Source: BACL21 sp038141525 (GTDB lineage: Bacteria; Bacteroidota; Bacteroidia; Flavobacteriales; Flavobacteriaceae). Taken from it: 64,000 nucleotides of DNA. A model generated the notes under the pieces. That model saw only the letters and a program-made list of their open reading frames with translations, searched no databases and had not been told where the DNA came from. Below are positions 1 to 9,497 of this stretch, in pieces (the stretch's first letter is position 1; every line of letters begins with the position of its first letter). The stretch lies in contig JAYQIF010000004.1 of NCBI GenBank assembly GCA_038141525.1, forward strand, positions 62,001 through 126,000. Reading direction: 5' to 3'. The translations under genes were made by a program, and so were the position numbers.

Positions 1-543
1 TGCAGCCATTAGGCGATCCGCTAGAGTGCCTGTAGTGTTGTTAAAATTGAATTCCATTTGGTCGATCACACTTTGGTCTAAAAGGATGTTCCCTTGTATG
101 CTATAGGTGAGCCCTTGGCGATCCTCTTTGTAGTCGTCGGTCAGGCTTCCTGTGAATCCAGCGCTCCTTGGGTCCCCCGCAAGATCAAAATCAACAATAC
201 CGTATTGACGATACTCGGGGTTGAAGTTTTGTGAGCCACAGTCATCATTAAGCATCAGCCAGTCGATGATTTCTTGAGGACTATCTCCAGCGCTCATTCG
301 ATCTATGGCGTTTTCTAGATTCACATTGGGGATACAGACATAAGCCTGCGAGTTCACACCGCCGCGCCCAGGAATGATATCCGTGATCCACTGATCCCAA
401 TTGCTGTTGTTCAGATTGATGCATGAGGCCCCTGCAGAACCAATATCACCAGTTTCTGGGTCTAATGCAATTATTGAGAATGTGTCTTGCGCCTGAAGGC
501 TTAATCCAAACATCAAAAAGATGCCGAGTAATATATTTTTCAT
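1..543 (-). CDS. Secreted DUF1028-family protein (3' part missing)
   Basis: The gene starts with ATG at 543 and runs off the left edge, leaving 181 codons. It begins with a Sec signal peptide (MKNILLGIFLMFGLSLQAQ, probable cleavage after LQAQ). The mature part opens with TFSIIALDPETGDIGSAG, which is the start of DUF1028, a family with an Ntn-hydrolase-like fold whose substrate is not established. A conserved-looking RGGVNSQAYV segment follows. The protein is expected in the periplasm or outside the cell. Its C-terminus, which in this phylum often holds a sorting domain, is not in the window. Family assignment is fairly sure; function is unknown. Confidence 0.75.
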   Translation of the reverse strand, partial: MKNILLGIFLMFGLSLQAQDTFSIIALDPETGDIGSAGASCINLNNSNWDQWITDIIPGRGGVNSQAYVCIPNVNLENAIDRMSAGDSPQEIIDWLMLNDDCGSQNFNPEYRQYGIVDFDLAGDPRSAGFTGSLTDDYKEDRQGLTYSIQGNILLDQSVIDQMEFNFNNTTGTLADRLMAA

Positions 544-609
544 AATGTGTTGTTTTTAATAGCCATAAGCTGAGGCCTATCCTTACCTCTAATGAGGGAT
601 GATTTTGAT

Positions 610-1077
610 TTATCGTGTGTTGTGTGTTTTTTTGATCCGTCCTAAATCGCGCTGATTGTCACGATCTTTAATCGTCTCTCTTTTATCATAGAGTTTTTTA
701 CCGCGACATAAAGCAATTTCCATTTTGGCTAAACCCGAATCATTGATGTACAGATGAAGCGGGACTATGGTCAGCCCAGTATTTTTAACTGCTTTGTGCA
801 GTTTGTTGAGTTCTCTACGGTTAAGCAGTAGTTTACGTGCAGACTTGGCCTGGGGATTATAATGCGAAGCATGGCTATACTCCTGAATCGTCATATTGAT
901 CACAAAGAGCTCGTCGTTACTGAATTCGCAAAAACTCTCTGCGATAGAGGCCTGACCCGTACGCAGGGATTTAATTTCAGTACCCTTAAGCACAATACCA
1001 GCATTAAAGCGATCAATCACTTCGTAATTAAAGCGCGCTTTTCTGTTTTTTATGCTGATGTTCTTAGACAAGGCCAT
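610..1077 (-). CDS. smpB: SsrA-binding protein SmpB
   Basis: A 155-residue protein with the full SmpB layout: the N-terminal KNRKARFNYEV segment, the GIVLKGTEIKSLR core of the OB fold, LHLYINDSGLAKMEIALCRG, and the basic tail KLYDKRETIKDRD followed by a short flexible end. SmpB binds tmRNA and delivers it to stalled ribosomes for trans-translation. Length is normal for the family and the frame is intact. It starts with ATG at 1077, only a few bases after the predicted transcription start, so the mRNA may be nearly leaderless. The tmRNA gene itself is not in the window. Confidence 0.97.
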   Translation of the reverse strand: MALSKNISIKNRKARFNYEVIDRFNAGIVLKGTEIKSLRTGQASIAESFCEFSNDELFVINMTIQEYSHASHYNPQAKSARKLLLNRRELNKLHKAVKNTGLTIVPLHLYINDSGLAKMEIALCRGKKLYDKRETIKDRDNQRDLGRIKKTHNTR

Positions 1078-1084
1078 ATGGGCA

Positions 1085-1092
1085 CAAAAGTA
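1085..1092 (-). promoter_or_regulatory. Bacteroidota -7 promoter element for smpB
   Basis: On the minus strand this reads TACTTTTG, an exact match to TAnnTTTG. It ends 7 bases before the smpB start codon. I could not identify a well-spaced -33 TTTG/TTG box. Confidence 0.5.
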
Positions 1093-1147
1093 AGAAGAAT
1101 GCGCTTTAGGTGTGTCGCAATAATGATTAATTGACCTCGGTTACACT

Positions 1148-1748
1148 CTATGTCGCGGGTTTTACGCTAAAATCAGCACGATAGTGACGACTGTTCACGG
1201 TGTCTGGAATATCATGGAGGGTATCGATTGCCATCAATGCGTTAGTGAGTTGTGGGACAGTATTGCTGTGGCCCACAATAAGCCAATGTCCGGAACTTGA
1301 CTTTTTAAAAAAATTATCGTCCAATAACTCCAAAGACTCGTAAATCATAGGAGTGAGCGATTTTGCAGCGGCAGTGGGAATCACGGTCTGTAAGTGTTCT
1401 TTTATAGGCGGTGCTATAAATACCTGTCAGGGGGATACTGTCAAAATAAGATTGCCATAGTTTGGCTCTTTCAAGTCCGGCTTGGGTCAATTCTGGGTCT
1501 TGATTCTGCGGGTTAGCACGGTCTTTTTCGGCATGGCGAATCAGATAATAGACTCCGCCGAGCTCACTTAGCGCACTTATCTCAGGCTCAGCAGCCTGCA
1601 ATTTTTCCACTTTTTTATCCTGACAGCCACTAAAAAGTACAGAGACAAATAGCATTAAAATTGTCGCCGCCCATTGAGGCAACGACCGCCCGCGCACAGC
1701 TAAATAGTCTCTTGTTTGAAGCTTAATTTGAAACACTTTTTTTGACAT
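1148..1748 (-). CDS. Histidine phosphatase family lipoprotein (one frameshift)
   Basis: The two halves join into about 199 residues of a phosphoglycerate-mutase-like phosphatase. The first half has a signal with lipobox LFSGC, then the catalytic RHAEKDR motif and YSTAYKRT. The second half has PTAAAKS and the second catalytic histidine in VGHSNT. The reading frame is lost near 1385-1395, where one extra base (probably an A in the AAAAGAACAC stretch) fits; without it the protein reads smoothly. The ATG at 1748 overlaps the thioesterase by 26 bases, and a GTG at 1697 just after that gene is a possible alternative start. The substrate is unknown. As a lipoprotein it would act in the periplasm. 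I treat it as intact with a sequence error. Confidence 0.75.
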
Positions 1749-2226
1749 ATTCTTGTTTTAAAAAGGCTGCTCTTTGTTCAAATGTTTGCTGCTTTACCGG
1801 TAAAAGGGCTTGTTCAAAGAGTTCCATGAGTGTCGCATCGTGGGTAGTCCGCTTTTGAGTTTTTAAATCAATATGAACATAACGGCCCCACATGACCGCC
1901 TTGAGTTCGCTTTTATTGTGATTCAACATGCGCAGCTCGACATGAGTTTCACTGTCCGTATAACCGATGAGCTGACTTTGCATCACAACTTGCTCCATCA
2001 ATCGGGCAGGACGCAAATAAGCGATTTGATTTGAAGACACCACCCAGCTTTTACCGCCTAAACTGTGTACATCATAAATATTAATGCCGTATTGGGCTAA
2101 AAGTTGATCTTCGCGCGCGTTGACTAAATAATTTAAATAAGCCGCGTTATTGAGATGATTAAAGGGGTCACAATCTTGAAAGCGGATGAGTGCCTTGCTC
2201 TCTAATGTTTTATCTGGTGTATTCAA
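1723..2226 (-). CDS. Acyl-CoA thioesterase, hotdog (4HBT) family
   Basis: A 167-residue single-domain hotdog protein. The RFQDCDPFNHLNNAAYLNYL segment near the N-terminus carries the conserved Asp and the Asn-rich loop of the 4HBT/YbgC type. Members hydrolyse acyl-CoA thioesters in the cytoplasm; the chain length used here cannot be told from sequence. The start is a TTG at 2226. That choice is supported by an exact promoter element 14 bases upstream and by the lack of any in-frame ATG nearby. It lies upstream of the histidine phosphatase and overlaps it, so the two are probably co-transcribed. Confidence 0.8.
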   Translation of the reverse strand: MNTPDKTLESKALIRFQDCDPFNHLNNAAYLNYLVNAREDQLLAQYGINIYDVHSLGGKSWVVSSNQIAYLRPARLMEQVVMQSQLIGYTDSETHVELRMLNHNKSELKAVMWGRYVHIDLKTQKRTTHDATLMELFEQALLPVKQQTFEQRAAFLKQEYVKKSVSN

Positions 2227-2239
2227 AATGCAATTTTTT

Positions 2240-2247
2240 CAAAGCTA
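2240..2247 (-). promoter_or_regulatory. Bacteroidota -7 promoter element for the thioesterase gene
   Basis: The minus strand reads TAGCTTTG (TAnnTTTG). It lies 13 bases before the TTG start at 2226, implying a leader of about 10 bases, and it decides that start codon. Confidence 0.5.
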
Positions 2248-2289
2248 CTCAATTAAAGGGAGAATCTCAGTTAAAGGCAGAGTGCAATA

Positions 2290-2317
2290 AAAAAGCGCCC
2301 CGTCAGGGGCGCTTTTT
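2290..2317. terminator. Strong bidirectional intrinsic terminator
   Basis: Perfect 12-bp arms (AAAAAGCGCCCC and GGGGCGCTTTTT) around a GTCA loop give a GC-rich stem with a T-run in both directions. It lies 73 bases after the clpB stop and ends clpB transcription on the minus strand, insulating it from the thioesterase promoter. Confidence 0.93.
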
Positions 2318-2390
2318 CGTGCACTTAATACATATTTCAAGGATTTTATTGGGAACCATGACTGAAACCATAAAATCCTCGAGCCCGTAA

Positions 2391-4994
2391 TTAGGTGCGA
2401 ACCAGATCTTTTTCGTTGCGAAAGACCAGTTCATTATCAAAACAATCAACCAAAACAATACTGTCTGTCTGCAATTCGCCTGAGAGCATTGATTTAGACA
2501 AGGCATTGAGCACCTCGCGTTGAATGACTCGTTTTACGGGGCGAGCCCCGAACTGCGGATCAAACCCACGCTCAGCCAGCCAAGCCTTGGCCTCGTGTGT
2601 AGCGTCTAGGGTGATGCCTTGCTGACTGAGTAGTTTTTGCACTGATTTAAGTTGAAGTTCTACGATACTGGTCAAGTCAATTTTAGTGAGTGGCTCAAAC
2701 ATAATAATATCGTCGATGCGGTTTAAAAACTCAGGACGAACCGTTTGTTTGAGCAGTCCCATAATGTCGACTTTGGCCTTTTCCAAAGCGGCCTCATTAT
2801 GACCGAGATCCTCGATGGACTGCTGAATTACCTGACTTCCTAAATTCGAGGTCATGATGATGATGCTGTTTTTAAAGTCGGCCAATCGTCCTTTGTTGTC
2901 GGTAAGGCGTCCTTCGTCTAAAACTTGTAACAGCACATTAAAGGTGTCCGGATGGGCCTTTTCGATTTCATCGAGCAGTACCACAGAATAGGGCTTACGG
3001 CGTACAGCCTCAGTGAGTTGTCCCCCTTCGTCATAACCCACATATCCCGGAGGTGCTCCTACAAGACGACTCACGCTATGACGTTCTTGATACTCACTCA
3101 TATCGATCCGGGTGATTGCGTTTTCATCGTCAAACAAGTATTCCGCCAAAGCTTTCGCAAGTTCAGTTTTTCCCACACCAGTCGTCCCGAGAAATAGGAA
3201 TGATCCGATGGGTTTTTTGGCGTCCTGAAGTCCGGCGCGACTGCGGCGGATGGCATCACTCACAGCCACGATGGCCTCTTGTTGCCCCACCACACGTTTG
3301 TGGAGTTCGGTCTCGAGTTTTAACAGTTTTTCACGTTCACTCTGAATCATTTTGGTCACCGGAATGCCCGTCCATTTAGCCACCACTTCAGCGATATCTT
3401 CATGGGTGACCTCTTCTTTAATAAGTGAGCTACCACTTTGATATTTAGTTAGTTTTGCTTCAGATTGTTCTAAAGTTTCGTTCAAGGATTTTATGGTACC
3501 GTATCGCAATTCTGCTACAGTCCCAAAATCACCTTCGCGTTCGGCACGTTCTGCCTTGGCTTTGGCCTCTTCGATATCTTTTTTGATGCTTTGTATTTGC
3601 TCAACGATATCTTTTTCGCTGCGCCAGCGGGCGTGCAGGGCATTGCGCTCCTCTTTGAGGTTGGCTAATTCGTTATTGAGCATCTTTAGCTTTGGTAGAT
3701 CATCTTCGCGTTTAATCGCCTCGTGTTCTATCTCTAAGCTGCATGATTTTGCGATCCATAACGTCGAGTTCTTCGGGCTTAGAGTTGATCTCCATGCGCA
3801 ATTTTGACGCAGCCTCATCCATAAGATCAATGGCTTTATCAGGTAAGAATCGATTGGTGATGTAGCGATCAGAGAGATTAACCGCGGCGAGTATGGCCTC
3901 GTCCTTAATGCGTACTTTGTGATGCGATTCGTATTTTTCTTTGATTCCGCGCAAAATAGACACAGCACTTTCAACGTCAGGTTCTTGGACGTTGACTTTT
4001 TGAAAACGACGTTCTAGGGCTTTGTCTTGTTCAAAGTATTTTTGGTATTCATCAAAGTGGTAGCCCCGATGGCGCGCAGTTCTCCTCTTGCTAAAGCTGG
4101 TTTAAGAATATTTGCGGCATCCATAGCCCCTTGACCACCACCGGCCCCAACTAAAGTATGAATTTCATCGATAAATAGGATGATGTTGCCATCGCTCGAG
4201 GTGACTTCTTTAATCACAGCCTTGAGACGCTCCTCAAATTCCCCTTTGTATTTAGCTCCGGCAATCAGCGCGCCCATATCCAGGGCATAGAGATCCTTTG
4301 ATTTTAGGTTTTCTGGCACGTCACCAGAGATGATCCGGTGTGCAATACCCTCAGCGATGGCTGTTTTACCCGTTCCAGGTTCGCCCACCATTATCGGATT
4401 GTTTTTGGTGCGCCTGGACAAGATTTGTAGGATGCGACGAATCTCTTCGTCTCGTCCAATAACAGGGTCAAGATTGCCGGTTCGGGCGAGTTCATTTAAG
4501 TTTTTAGCATATTTATTCAGGGCGTTAAAGCTTTCTTCGGCGTTTTGTGAGGTTACAGAAGCCCCATTATTTAGGGTTTCCATAGCCGCTTTTAAATCTT
4601 TTAAGGTCACGCCTTGATCCTTAAGGGCCTGACTAATCGTGCCTTTGGTTTCAAAAAGTGCCCAAAGCAAGTGCGCCACACTGGCGAACTCGTCTTTATT
4701 ATTTTTAGCTAAAATAAAGGCTTGATTTAAGACTTGTGCTGTGGTTCTCGATGCGGCTATTTCGCCTCCTGTAACCTTAGGGTAAGACTGGAGTTGCTTT
4801 TGGGTGATTTCGCTCAGTAGCCCAGTATTGACATTGAGTTTTTTGAGTAAATATGGCGTCACATCAGGATCATGTTGCAACATGGCCTGGAAAAGGTGTT
4901 CGGGCTCAATTTGCTGATGTCCCATTTCTTGGGTCAGTTGTTGTGCCTTTTGGATCACCTCTTGTGACTTGATGGTGAATTGATTAAAGTTCAT
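2391..4994 (-). CDS. clpB: ATP-dependent disaggregase ClpB (two compensating frameshifts)
   Basis: Reconstructed length is about 867 residues, as usual for ClpB. The Clp N-domain starts MNFNQFTIKSQEV. AAA domain 1 has Walker A GEPGTGKT and Walker B ILFIDEIHTLVGAG. A long coiled-coil middle domain follows (KREDDLPKLKMLNNELANLK and on). AAA domain 2 has Walker A GTTGVGKT and sensor IIMTSNLGS. ClpB works with DnaK to rescue aggregated proteins. One base is missing near 4053 (after IGATTL; the frame resumes at DEYQK) and one is extra near 3738 (before EIEHEAIKRED). The net shift is zero. ATG 4994 is chosen because the N-domain begins there. Its transcription diverges from ytxJ across a region with a long inverted repeat. 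Confidence 0.95.
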
Positions 4995-5108
4995 AAAGCA
5001 ATATTTTATTGGGTTCACTGTGTTTAGGTCAAAGTTCAGACCAAAATACATTTTTGACATTTTGACACTATAAATCAGGTATTTAGATGTCAATTTGTCT
5101 TACCTCAA

Positions 5109-5150
5109 TTTGATCATTGAAGTGTGAAATTTCCAGAGGCAATGATCAAA
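5109..5150. repeat. 11-bp perfect inverted repeat between clpB and ytxJ
   Basis: TTTGATCATTG at 5109-5119 is mirrored exactly by CAATGATCAAA at 5140-5150, with 20 bases between. Each arm contains the self-complementary TGATCA. It lies just upstream of the ytxJ -7 element and about 115 bases upstream of the clpB start. It could be a pair of operator half-sites or a hairpin. There is no T-run, so it is not a typical terminator. Confidence 0.6.
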
Positions 5151-5163
5151 ATTTGTCATTGAT

Positions 5164-5171
5164 TATCTTTG
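5164..5171 (+). promoter_or_regulatory. Bacteroidota -7 promoter element for ytxJ
   Basis: TATCTTTG matches TAnnTTTG exactly. It lies 18 bases before ATG 5190 and argues against a start at the TTG at 5169, which falls inside the element. Confidence 0.6.
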
Positions 5172-5189
5172 CGCTCAAAATACAAAAGC

Positions 5190-5612
5190 ATGGGAATTTT
5201 TGATCGTTTTAAGTCCAGGAGTGAGTCCAATCAACAGCACGGTACAAGTCAGGCCAAAGCAAACTCTTCTTTGCCTTGGCAACCGTTAATGCGCCCTGAT
5301 CAAATAACGGACTTAATCGATCTGAGTCATGAAAAGACTGTATTTATTTTCAAACATTCAACACGCTGTATTATCAGTAGCATGGTCTTACGCAGCCTCG
5401 AATCAAATGCCGATCAGCTGTCCCATCTAGGAAGTTGGCACTATTTAGACTTGATCGCTAATCGCGATTGTTCCAATGAGGTAGCCACTGTTTTAGATGT
5501 TGTTCACCAGAGTCCTCAGCTTATTGTGTTAAATGAGGGATCTGTCCTTTGGGAGGCTTCTCATCAATCCATTAGTCCAGAGTCTATTCTTGCTGCTTTA
5601 GCCAGCGCGTAA
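5190..5612 (+). CDS. ytxJ: Bacillithiol-system thioredoxin-like protein YtxJ
   Basis: A 140-residue cytoplasmic protein starting MGIFDRFK. Its core FIFKHSTRCIISSM is the YtxJ signature, a thioredoxin-like fold with one redox cysteine in a TRC context instead of CxxC. The C-terminal half (PQLIVLNEGSVLWEASH) matches the expected strand-turn-helix end. The family is thought to remove bacillithiol from S-bacillithiolated proteins or otherwise serve bacillithiol redox balance; this is known from the family and not shown here. The last 29 bases overlap the end of the convergent lipoprotein gene. The frame is intact. Confidence 0.8.
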   Translation: MGIFDRFKSRSESNQQHGTSQAKANSSLPWQPLMRPDQITDLIDLSHEKTVFIFKHSTRCIISSMVLRSLESNADQLSHLGSWHYLDLIANRDCSNEVATVLDVVHQSPQLIVLNEGSVLWEASHQSISPESILAALASA

Positions 5613-6803
5613 ATGAAGATTTAATTTGATTGGCTAAGTCTGCGGTCATTTGAGCGTCCGTAGGAAAGGGTAGTGGTCTGTTGTTGATCACTTCAATATC
5701 TTCGGGAAGCAGCGCCTGGCGATCTCCTTCGAATCGTCCATACATATTGTCAAAAACCAATAACTCGTTTAAAGGAAAAGGACCTTGTTTAGTGTCTAAC
5801 TCGTGATTTTGTACCCAAATCTTAGCCTGCATCACGCCTTCTTTGTGTTGGCGACTGCGCATAAGTGTAGCGCGAACGATTTTAATGATCGGTACTTTTA
5901 TGGGTTGACCCAAAGAGTCACGTACCACGTTGCCATAGCGGTCCGTGGCATATTCCCAGCCATCTTTGATTGATTTTTCCCGAGTGATGGTTTCCTGTGT
6001 GAGCTCATCAGGGCCAAACGATAGTCCATTGATGTTGAGCTGTACACTTTGATCAAGTTTAGTGTTACGAGGTTCAAAGTGGTAATTCAGCCAGAATTCA
6101 TCCATGTTCGTGGGTCGATACCACTGTATTTCTTTGAGCAGAGGTCCAGGCAAAACAGCCGCAGTTTCGTATTTTATTTTAACGCCGATATGTTCAGTTC
6201 CTTTGTCACGTGCTCTGGCCAAAGCATTGTCAATACCTGAAAACTCAGGTTGAAGTTTTTTGGAATGTCATCAAGCAATCTTATGAGCCTCACGTGCTTT
6301 TCCTTTTGTCATTTAAAGCCAGCAATTTCTTGGGCTTGATTGTATAAAAATCGTGCATAAGCATTTTTTGCTTTACGTAGTGGGACGGTATAATCCTGAA
6401 ATTTGGCGTCGATAGGCATGACTGCTAGCAGTGGCCTTATGCGGTCTTGTCTTAGGTCTAAACCTTTGTAAATGCTAAATATATCGCTTGAATTTGGACC
6501 ATTTGGCTGTGATTGAAGACGCTTGAGTTGGCGTTGATCTTCCTTAACTGCCAGTTTATACGCCTTTTCCAAAAGAGGTATGAGCTGTTTTTTATCCTTG
6601 TGATCGGGTTTGTTTTTGAGCTGGTCTGAAATCGAATTAATTACTTGGTCATAATTGCCTTGCGCTAACTGCTGTTTGTTGCGCTTGATGCTGTTACACG
6701 AGCTAAATGCAAGTAATAACGAAGCTGTGACAAGCGTCAAAATCCGCGGTATAGCTTCAAAGGCGCTATGGGCTAAATTGCGTTTGGTCGTTGAGTCGTG
6801 CAT
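5584..6803 (-). CDS. Lipoprotein of unknown function (three clustered indels)
   Basis: About 406 residues once the frames are joined. It has a signal peptide with lipobox LAFSSC, then a helical segment that looks TPR-like (QLAQGNYDQVINSISDQL), then FLYNQAQEIAGFK, KAREAHK, LQPEFSGIDNALARA and a beta-rich C-terminal half rich in charged residues. Three indels explain the break: a missing A after the FK codons near 6307, a missing T near 6267, and an extra A in the A6 run at 6254-6259. The join then reads KAREAHKIALMTFQKLQPEF. ATG 6803 lies 22 bases after the fahA stop, so the two are likely co-transcribed. Similar lipoproteins occur in Bacteroidota, but I cannot name a function. Confidence 0.65.
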
Positions 6804-6825
6804 AGCGCTTAAATTGCTGAGTTGA

Positions 6826-8112
6826 TCAATAATCGAGTGTTCTTGCCGGCAGTATTTTACCCGTACATTCGCCAAAGCCAATACGTACGTGCTCATTTTG
6901 ACTATAACCCCGCATCACAACAGTGTCTCCATCTTGGATAAAGGTTCGTGTAGTGCCATCATTTAATGGAACTGGCTTTTGACCGCGCCAACTTAGCTCG
7001 AGCATTGAGCCATAGCTATCTGGTGTGGGGCCAGAAATAGTACCGCTGCCCATCATGTCCCCGCTGCGTAAATTACACCCATTAATGGTGTGGTGGGCTA
7101 ATTGCTGGGCCATGGACCAATACATATATTTAAAGTTAGAGCGACATACCAACGACTCACGTCCATTTTCAGGCATGATATTGGCCTCTAGGGTGATGTC
7201 GTAATTATTCGCAGCACTTTGTTTTAAATAAGGTAGTGGCTCAGGGTTTTGCTTTGGGCCCTCAACGCGAAAAGGCTCCAGAGCGTCCAAGGTAACAATC
7301 CATGGAGAGATAGTCGAGGCAAAGTTTTTTCCTAAAAATGGCCCTAGTGGGACATATTCCCAGGCTTGAATATCTCGTGCACTCCAGTCATTAAATAAGA
7401 CCAAACCAAAAATATGTTCTGAGGCTTCTTTGATAGAAATTGGCTTGCCTAAGTCATTCGCGGCTGTGGTGATAAACGCCATTTCAAGTTCAAAATCTAA
7501 AAGTCTTGACGGGCCAAAACCAGGGCCGTCGCCGTCCTTAGGCGCAGACTGCCCGTTGGGTCTGTATATAGGGGTGCCACTAGGGACAATACTGGAACTT
7601 CTTCCATGATAGCCGATCGGGATATGCAACCAGTTGGGCAACAGCGCATTTTCAGGATCGCGAAATAAGCTACCCACATTTGTTGCGTGTTCTTTGCTGG
7701 CGTAAAAATCTGTGTAGTCCCCCACGTCTACGGGCAACTGCATTTCGATTTCGTTTAGATTAAAGAGGATTTTATCGCGATGTTCTGGATTATCGCGCAG
7801 ATTGGAATTGTTTTCATTAAAAATATCAGAAATGCGATTGCGTACCAGACGCCAAGTTTTGCGACCATCGGCGATAAAATCATTCAAGCTGTCTTGCAAA
7901 AAGATATCATCGGTAAGGTCTATGCCTTTAAAGTAACCAAGTTGGTGCAAAGCGCCTAAATCTACTGCGTGATCTCCAATTCGAGTGCCTATGGTAATGA
8001 CGTCATCTCGGGTCAAAAACACGCCGAATGGAATATTTTGTATCGGAAAGTCACTGTTTTCTGGAACCGCTAACCAAGATTTGATTTTCGGATTATTGGC
8101 ACTTAAGGGCAT
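6826..8112 (-). CDS. fahA: Fumarylacetoacetase
   Basis: A 428-residue intact enzyme. An SH3-like N-terminal domain (PFGVFLTRDDVITIGTRIGD) is followed by the catalytic FAH domain with FYASKEHATNVG, IPIGYHGRSSSIVPSG, LDFELEMAF, LFNDWSARDIQAWEYVPLGP and GDMMGSGTISGP. It cleaves fumarylacetoacetate to fumarate and acetoacetate, the last step of tyrosine/homogentisate breakdown. The other genes of that pathway are not in the window. The start ATG 8112 lies 34 bases after a well-formed promoter. It is transcribed divergently from glyA. Confidence 0.96.
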   Translation of the reverse strand: MPLSANNPKIKSWLAVPENSDFPIQNIPFGVFLTRDDVITIGTRIGDHAVDLGALHQLGYFKGIDLTDDIFLQDSLNDFIADGRKTWRLVRNRISDIFNENNSNLRDNPEHRDKILFNLNEIEMQLPVDVGDYTDFYASKEHATNVGSLFRDPENALLPNWLHIPIGYHGRSSSIVPSGTPIYRPNGQSAPKDGDGPGFGPSRLLDFELEMAFITTAANDLGKPISIKEASEHIFGLVLFNDWSARDIQAWEYVPLGPFLGKNFASTISPWIVTLDALEPFRVEGPKQNPEPLPYLKQSAANNYDITLEANIMPENGRESLVCRSNFKYMYWSMAQQLAHHTINGCNLRSGDMMGSGTISGPTPDSYGSMLELSWRGQKPVPLNDGTTRTFIQDGDTVVMRGYSQNEHVRIGFGECTGKILPARTLDY

Positions 8113-8146
8113 AATTTGGGATTTTAATTGTTGGTAAAATGTTAAT

Positions 8147-8176
8147 CAAATATATAATTTATTGACTACTAACAAA
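8147..8176 (-). promoter_or_regulatory. fahA promoter (-33 TTTG, -7 TATATTTG)
   Basis: On the minus strand TTTG (8173-8176) is followed after 18 bases by TATATTTG (8147-8154), close to the ideal Bacteroidota sigma-ABfr arrangement. The predicted leader is about 30 bases. Confidence 0.65.
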
Positions 8177-8186
8177 GGGCATTTAG

Positions 8187-8194
8187 TATTTTTG
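8187..8194 (+). promoter_or_regulatory. Bacteroidota -7 promoter element for glyA
   Basis: TATTTTTG matches TAnnTTTG. A possible TTG -33 box lies at 8162-8164, with a slightly long 22-base spacer. The glyA ATG is 24 bases downstream. The element sits close beside the divergent fahA promoter. Confidence 0.55.
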
Positions 8195-8217
8195 ATGCGA
8201 ATCAAATCACTTAAGAA

Positions 8218-9495
8218 ATGAGTTACGCAGACGCCGAAATTTTTGACCTTATTCATCAGGAGCACGACCGTCAATTGCATGGTCTAGAATTGATTGCCTC
8301 AGAAAACTTTGTGAGCGATCAGGTTATGGCTGCTACAGGTAGCGTTTTGACCAATAAATACGCCGAGGGTTATCCTGGCAAGCGCTACTACGGCGGTTGT
8401 CGCGTGGTGGATCAGGTGGAACAGCTGGCTATTGATCGAGCCAAAGCTCTATTTGGTGCAGAATATGCTAACGTCCAGCCGCACAGTGGATCCCAAGCCA
8501 ATACAGCAGTTTTTCACGCTTGTATGAAGCCAGGAGATACTTTTTTAGGATTTGATTTGGCCCATGGAGGGCATTTGACCCATGGTAGTCCAGTAAATTT
8601 TTCTGGTCGCATTTATAATCCTGTATTTTATGGGGTTGATCAAGAGACAGGACTGCTCAATTATGATAAGATTCGTGCTTTGGCTCTAGAGCATAAACCA
8701 AAAATGATCATAGCAGGCGCCTCAGCTTACTCCCGCGAAATAGACTATGCAGAATTCCGCTCTATCGCAGATGAAGTCGGGGCGATCTTATTGGCCGACA
8801 TGGCCCACCCCGCAGGGCTAATCGCTAAGGGCATTATTGCGGACCCAATACCGCATTGCCATGTGGTAACCACAACTACGCACAAAACTTTACGAGGACC
8901 AAGAGGAGGGATGATTCTGATGGGGAAAGACTTTGATAACCCATTTGGCATTACTCTAAAAAATGGTTCTCTTCGCAAAATGTCTTCGCTGCTCGACGCG
9001 GGGATTTTTCCCGGAAATCAAGGAGGACCACTCGAACATGTGATTGCTGCAAAAGCTGTCGCTTTTGGAGAAGCCTTGGAAGATTCTTTCTTGCACTATA
9101 TGGTGCAGGTCAAGAAAAATGCCAAAGTAATGGCCGAGGCCTTTATCAAAAGGGGTTACAATATCATCTCTGGAGGTACAGATAACCATATGATGCTCAT
9201 CGATTTGCGCAACAAAGGCATTACAGGCAAACAGGCTGAGGAATCTCTCGGTCAGGCCGAAATTACCCTAAACAAAAACATGGTGCCTTTTGATGATCAA
9301 TCACCCTTTGTGACCAGTGGAATTCGCATTGGTACGGCTGCTATTACCACTAGAGGTCTTGTTGAATCGGATATGGAGCAAATCGTCGATTTAATCGATC
9401 GTGTTATCATGGCCCCAGAAGATGAAGAAGTCATCAAGGCAGTAGAGGCAGATGTATACAAGCTAATGGCTCATCGTCCGTTATTTGTGGCCTAA
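8218..9495 (+). CDS. glyA: Serine hydroxymethyltransferase
   Basis: A 425-residue intact PLP enzyme. It shows LELIASENFVS near the N-terminus, KYAEGYPGKRYYGG, NVQPHSGSQAN, and the PLP lysine at residue 223 in TTTTHKTLRGPRGG, with the C-terminal RIGTAAITTRG. It converts serine and tetrahydrofolate to glycine and 5,10-methylene-tetrahydrofolate in the cytoplasm, supplying one-carbon units. Length is normal for bacteria. An acetyltransferase gene follows 2 bases after its stop, so the two are probably one transcript. Confidence 0.98.
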   Translation: MSYADAEIFDLIHQEHDRQLHGLELIASENFVSDQVMAATGSVLTNKYAEGYPGKRYYGGCRVVDQVEQLAIDRAKALFGAEYANVQPHSGSQANTAVFHACMKPGDTFLGFDLAHGGHLTHGSPVNFSGRIYNPVFYGVDQETGLLNYDKIRALALEHKPKMIIAGASAYSREIDYAEFRSIADEVGAILLADMAHPAGLIAKGIIADPIPHCHVVTTTTHKTLRGPRGGMILMGKDFDNPFGITLKNGSLRKMSSLLDAGIFPGNQGGPLEHVIAAKAVAFGEALEDSFLHYMVQVKKNAKVMAEAFIKRGYNIISGGTDNHMMLIDLRNKGITGKQAEESLGQAEITLNKNMVPFDDQSPFVTSGIRIGTAAITTRGLVESDMEQIVDLIDRVIMAPEDEEVIKAVEADVYKLMAHRPLFVA

Positions 9496-9497
9496 GC

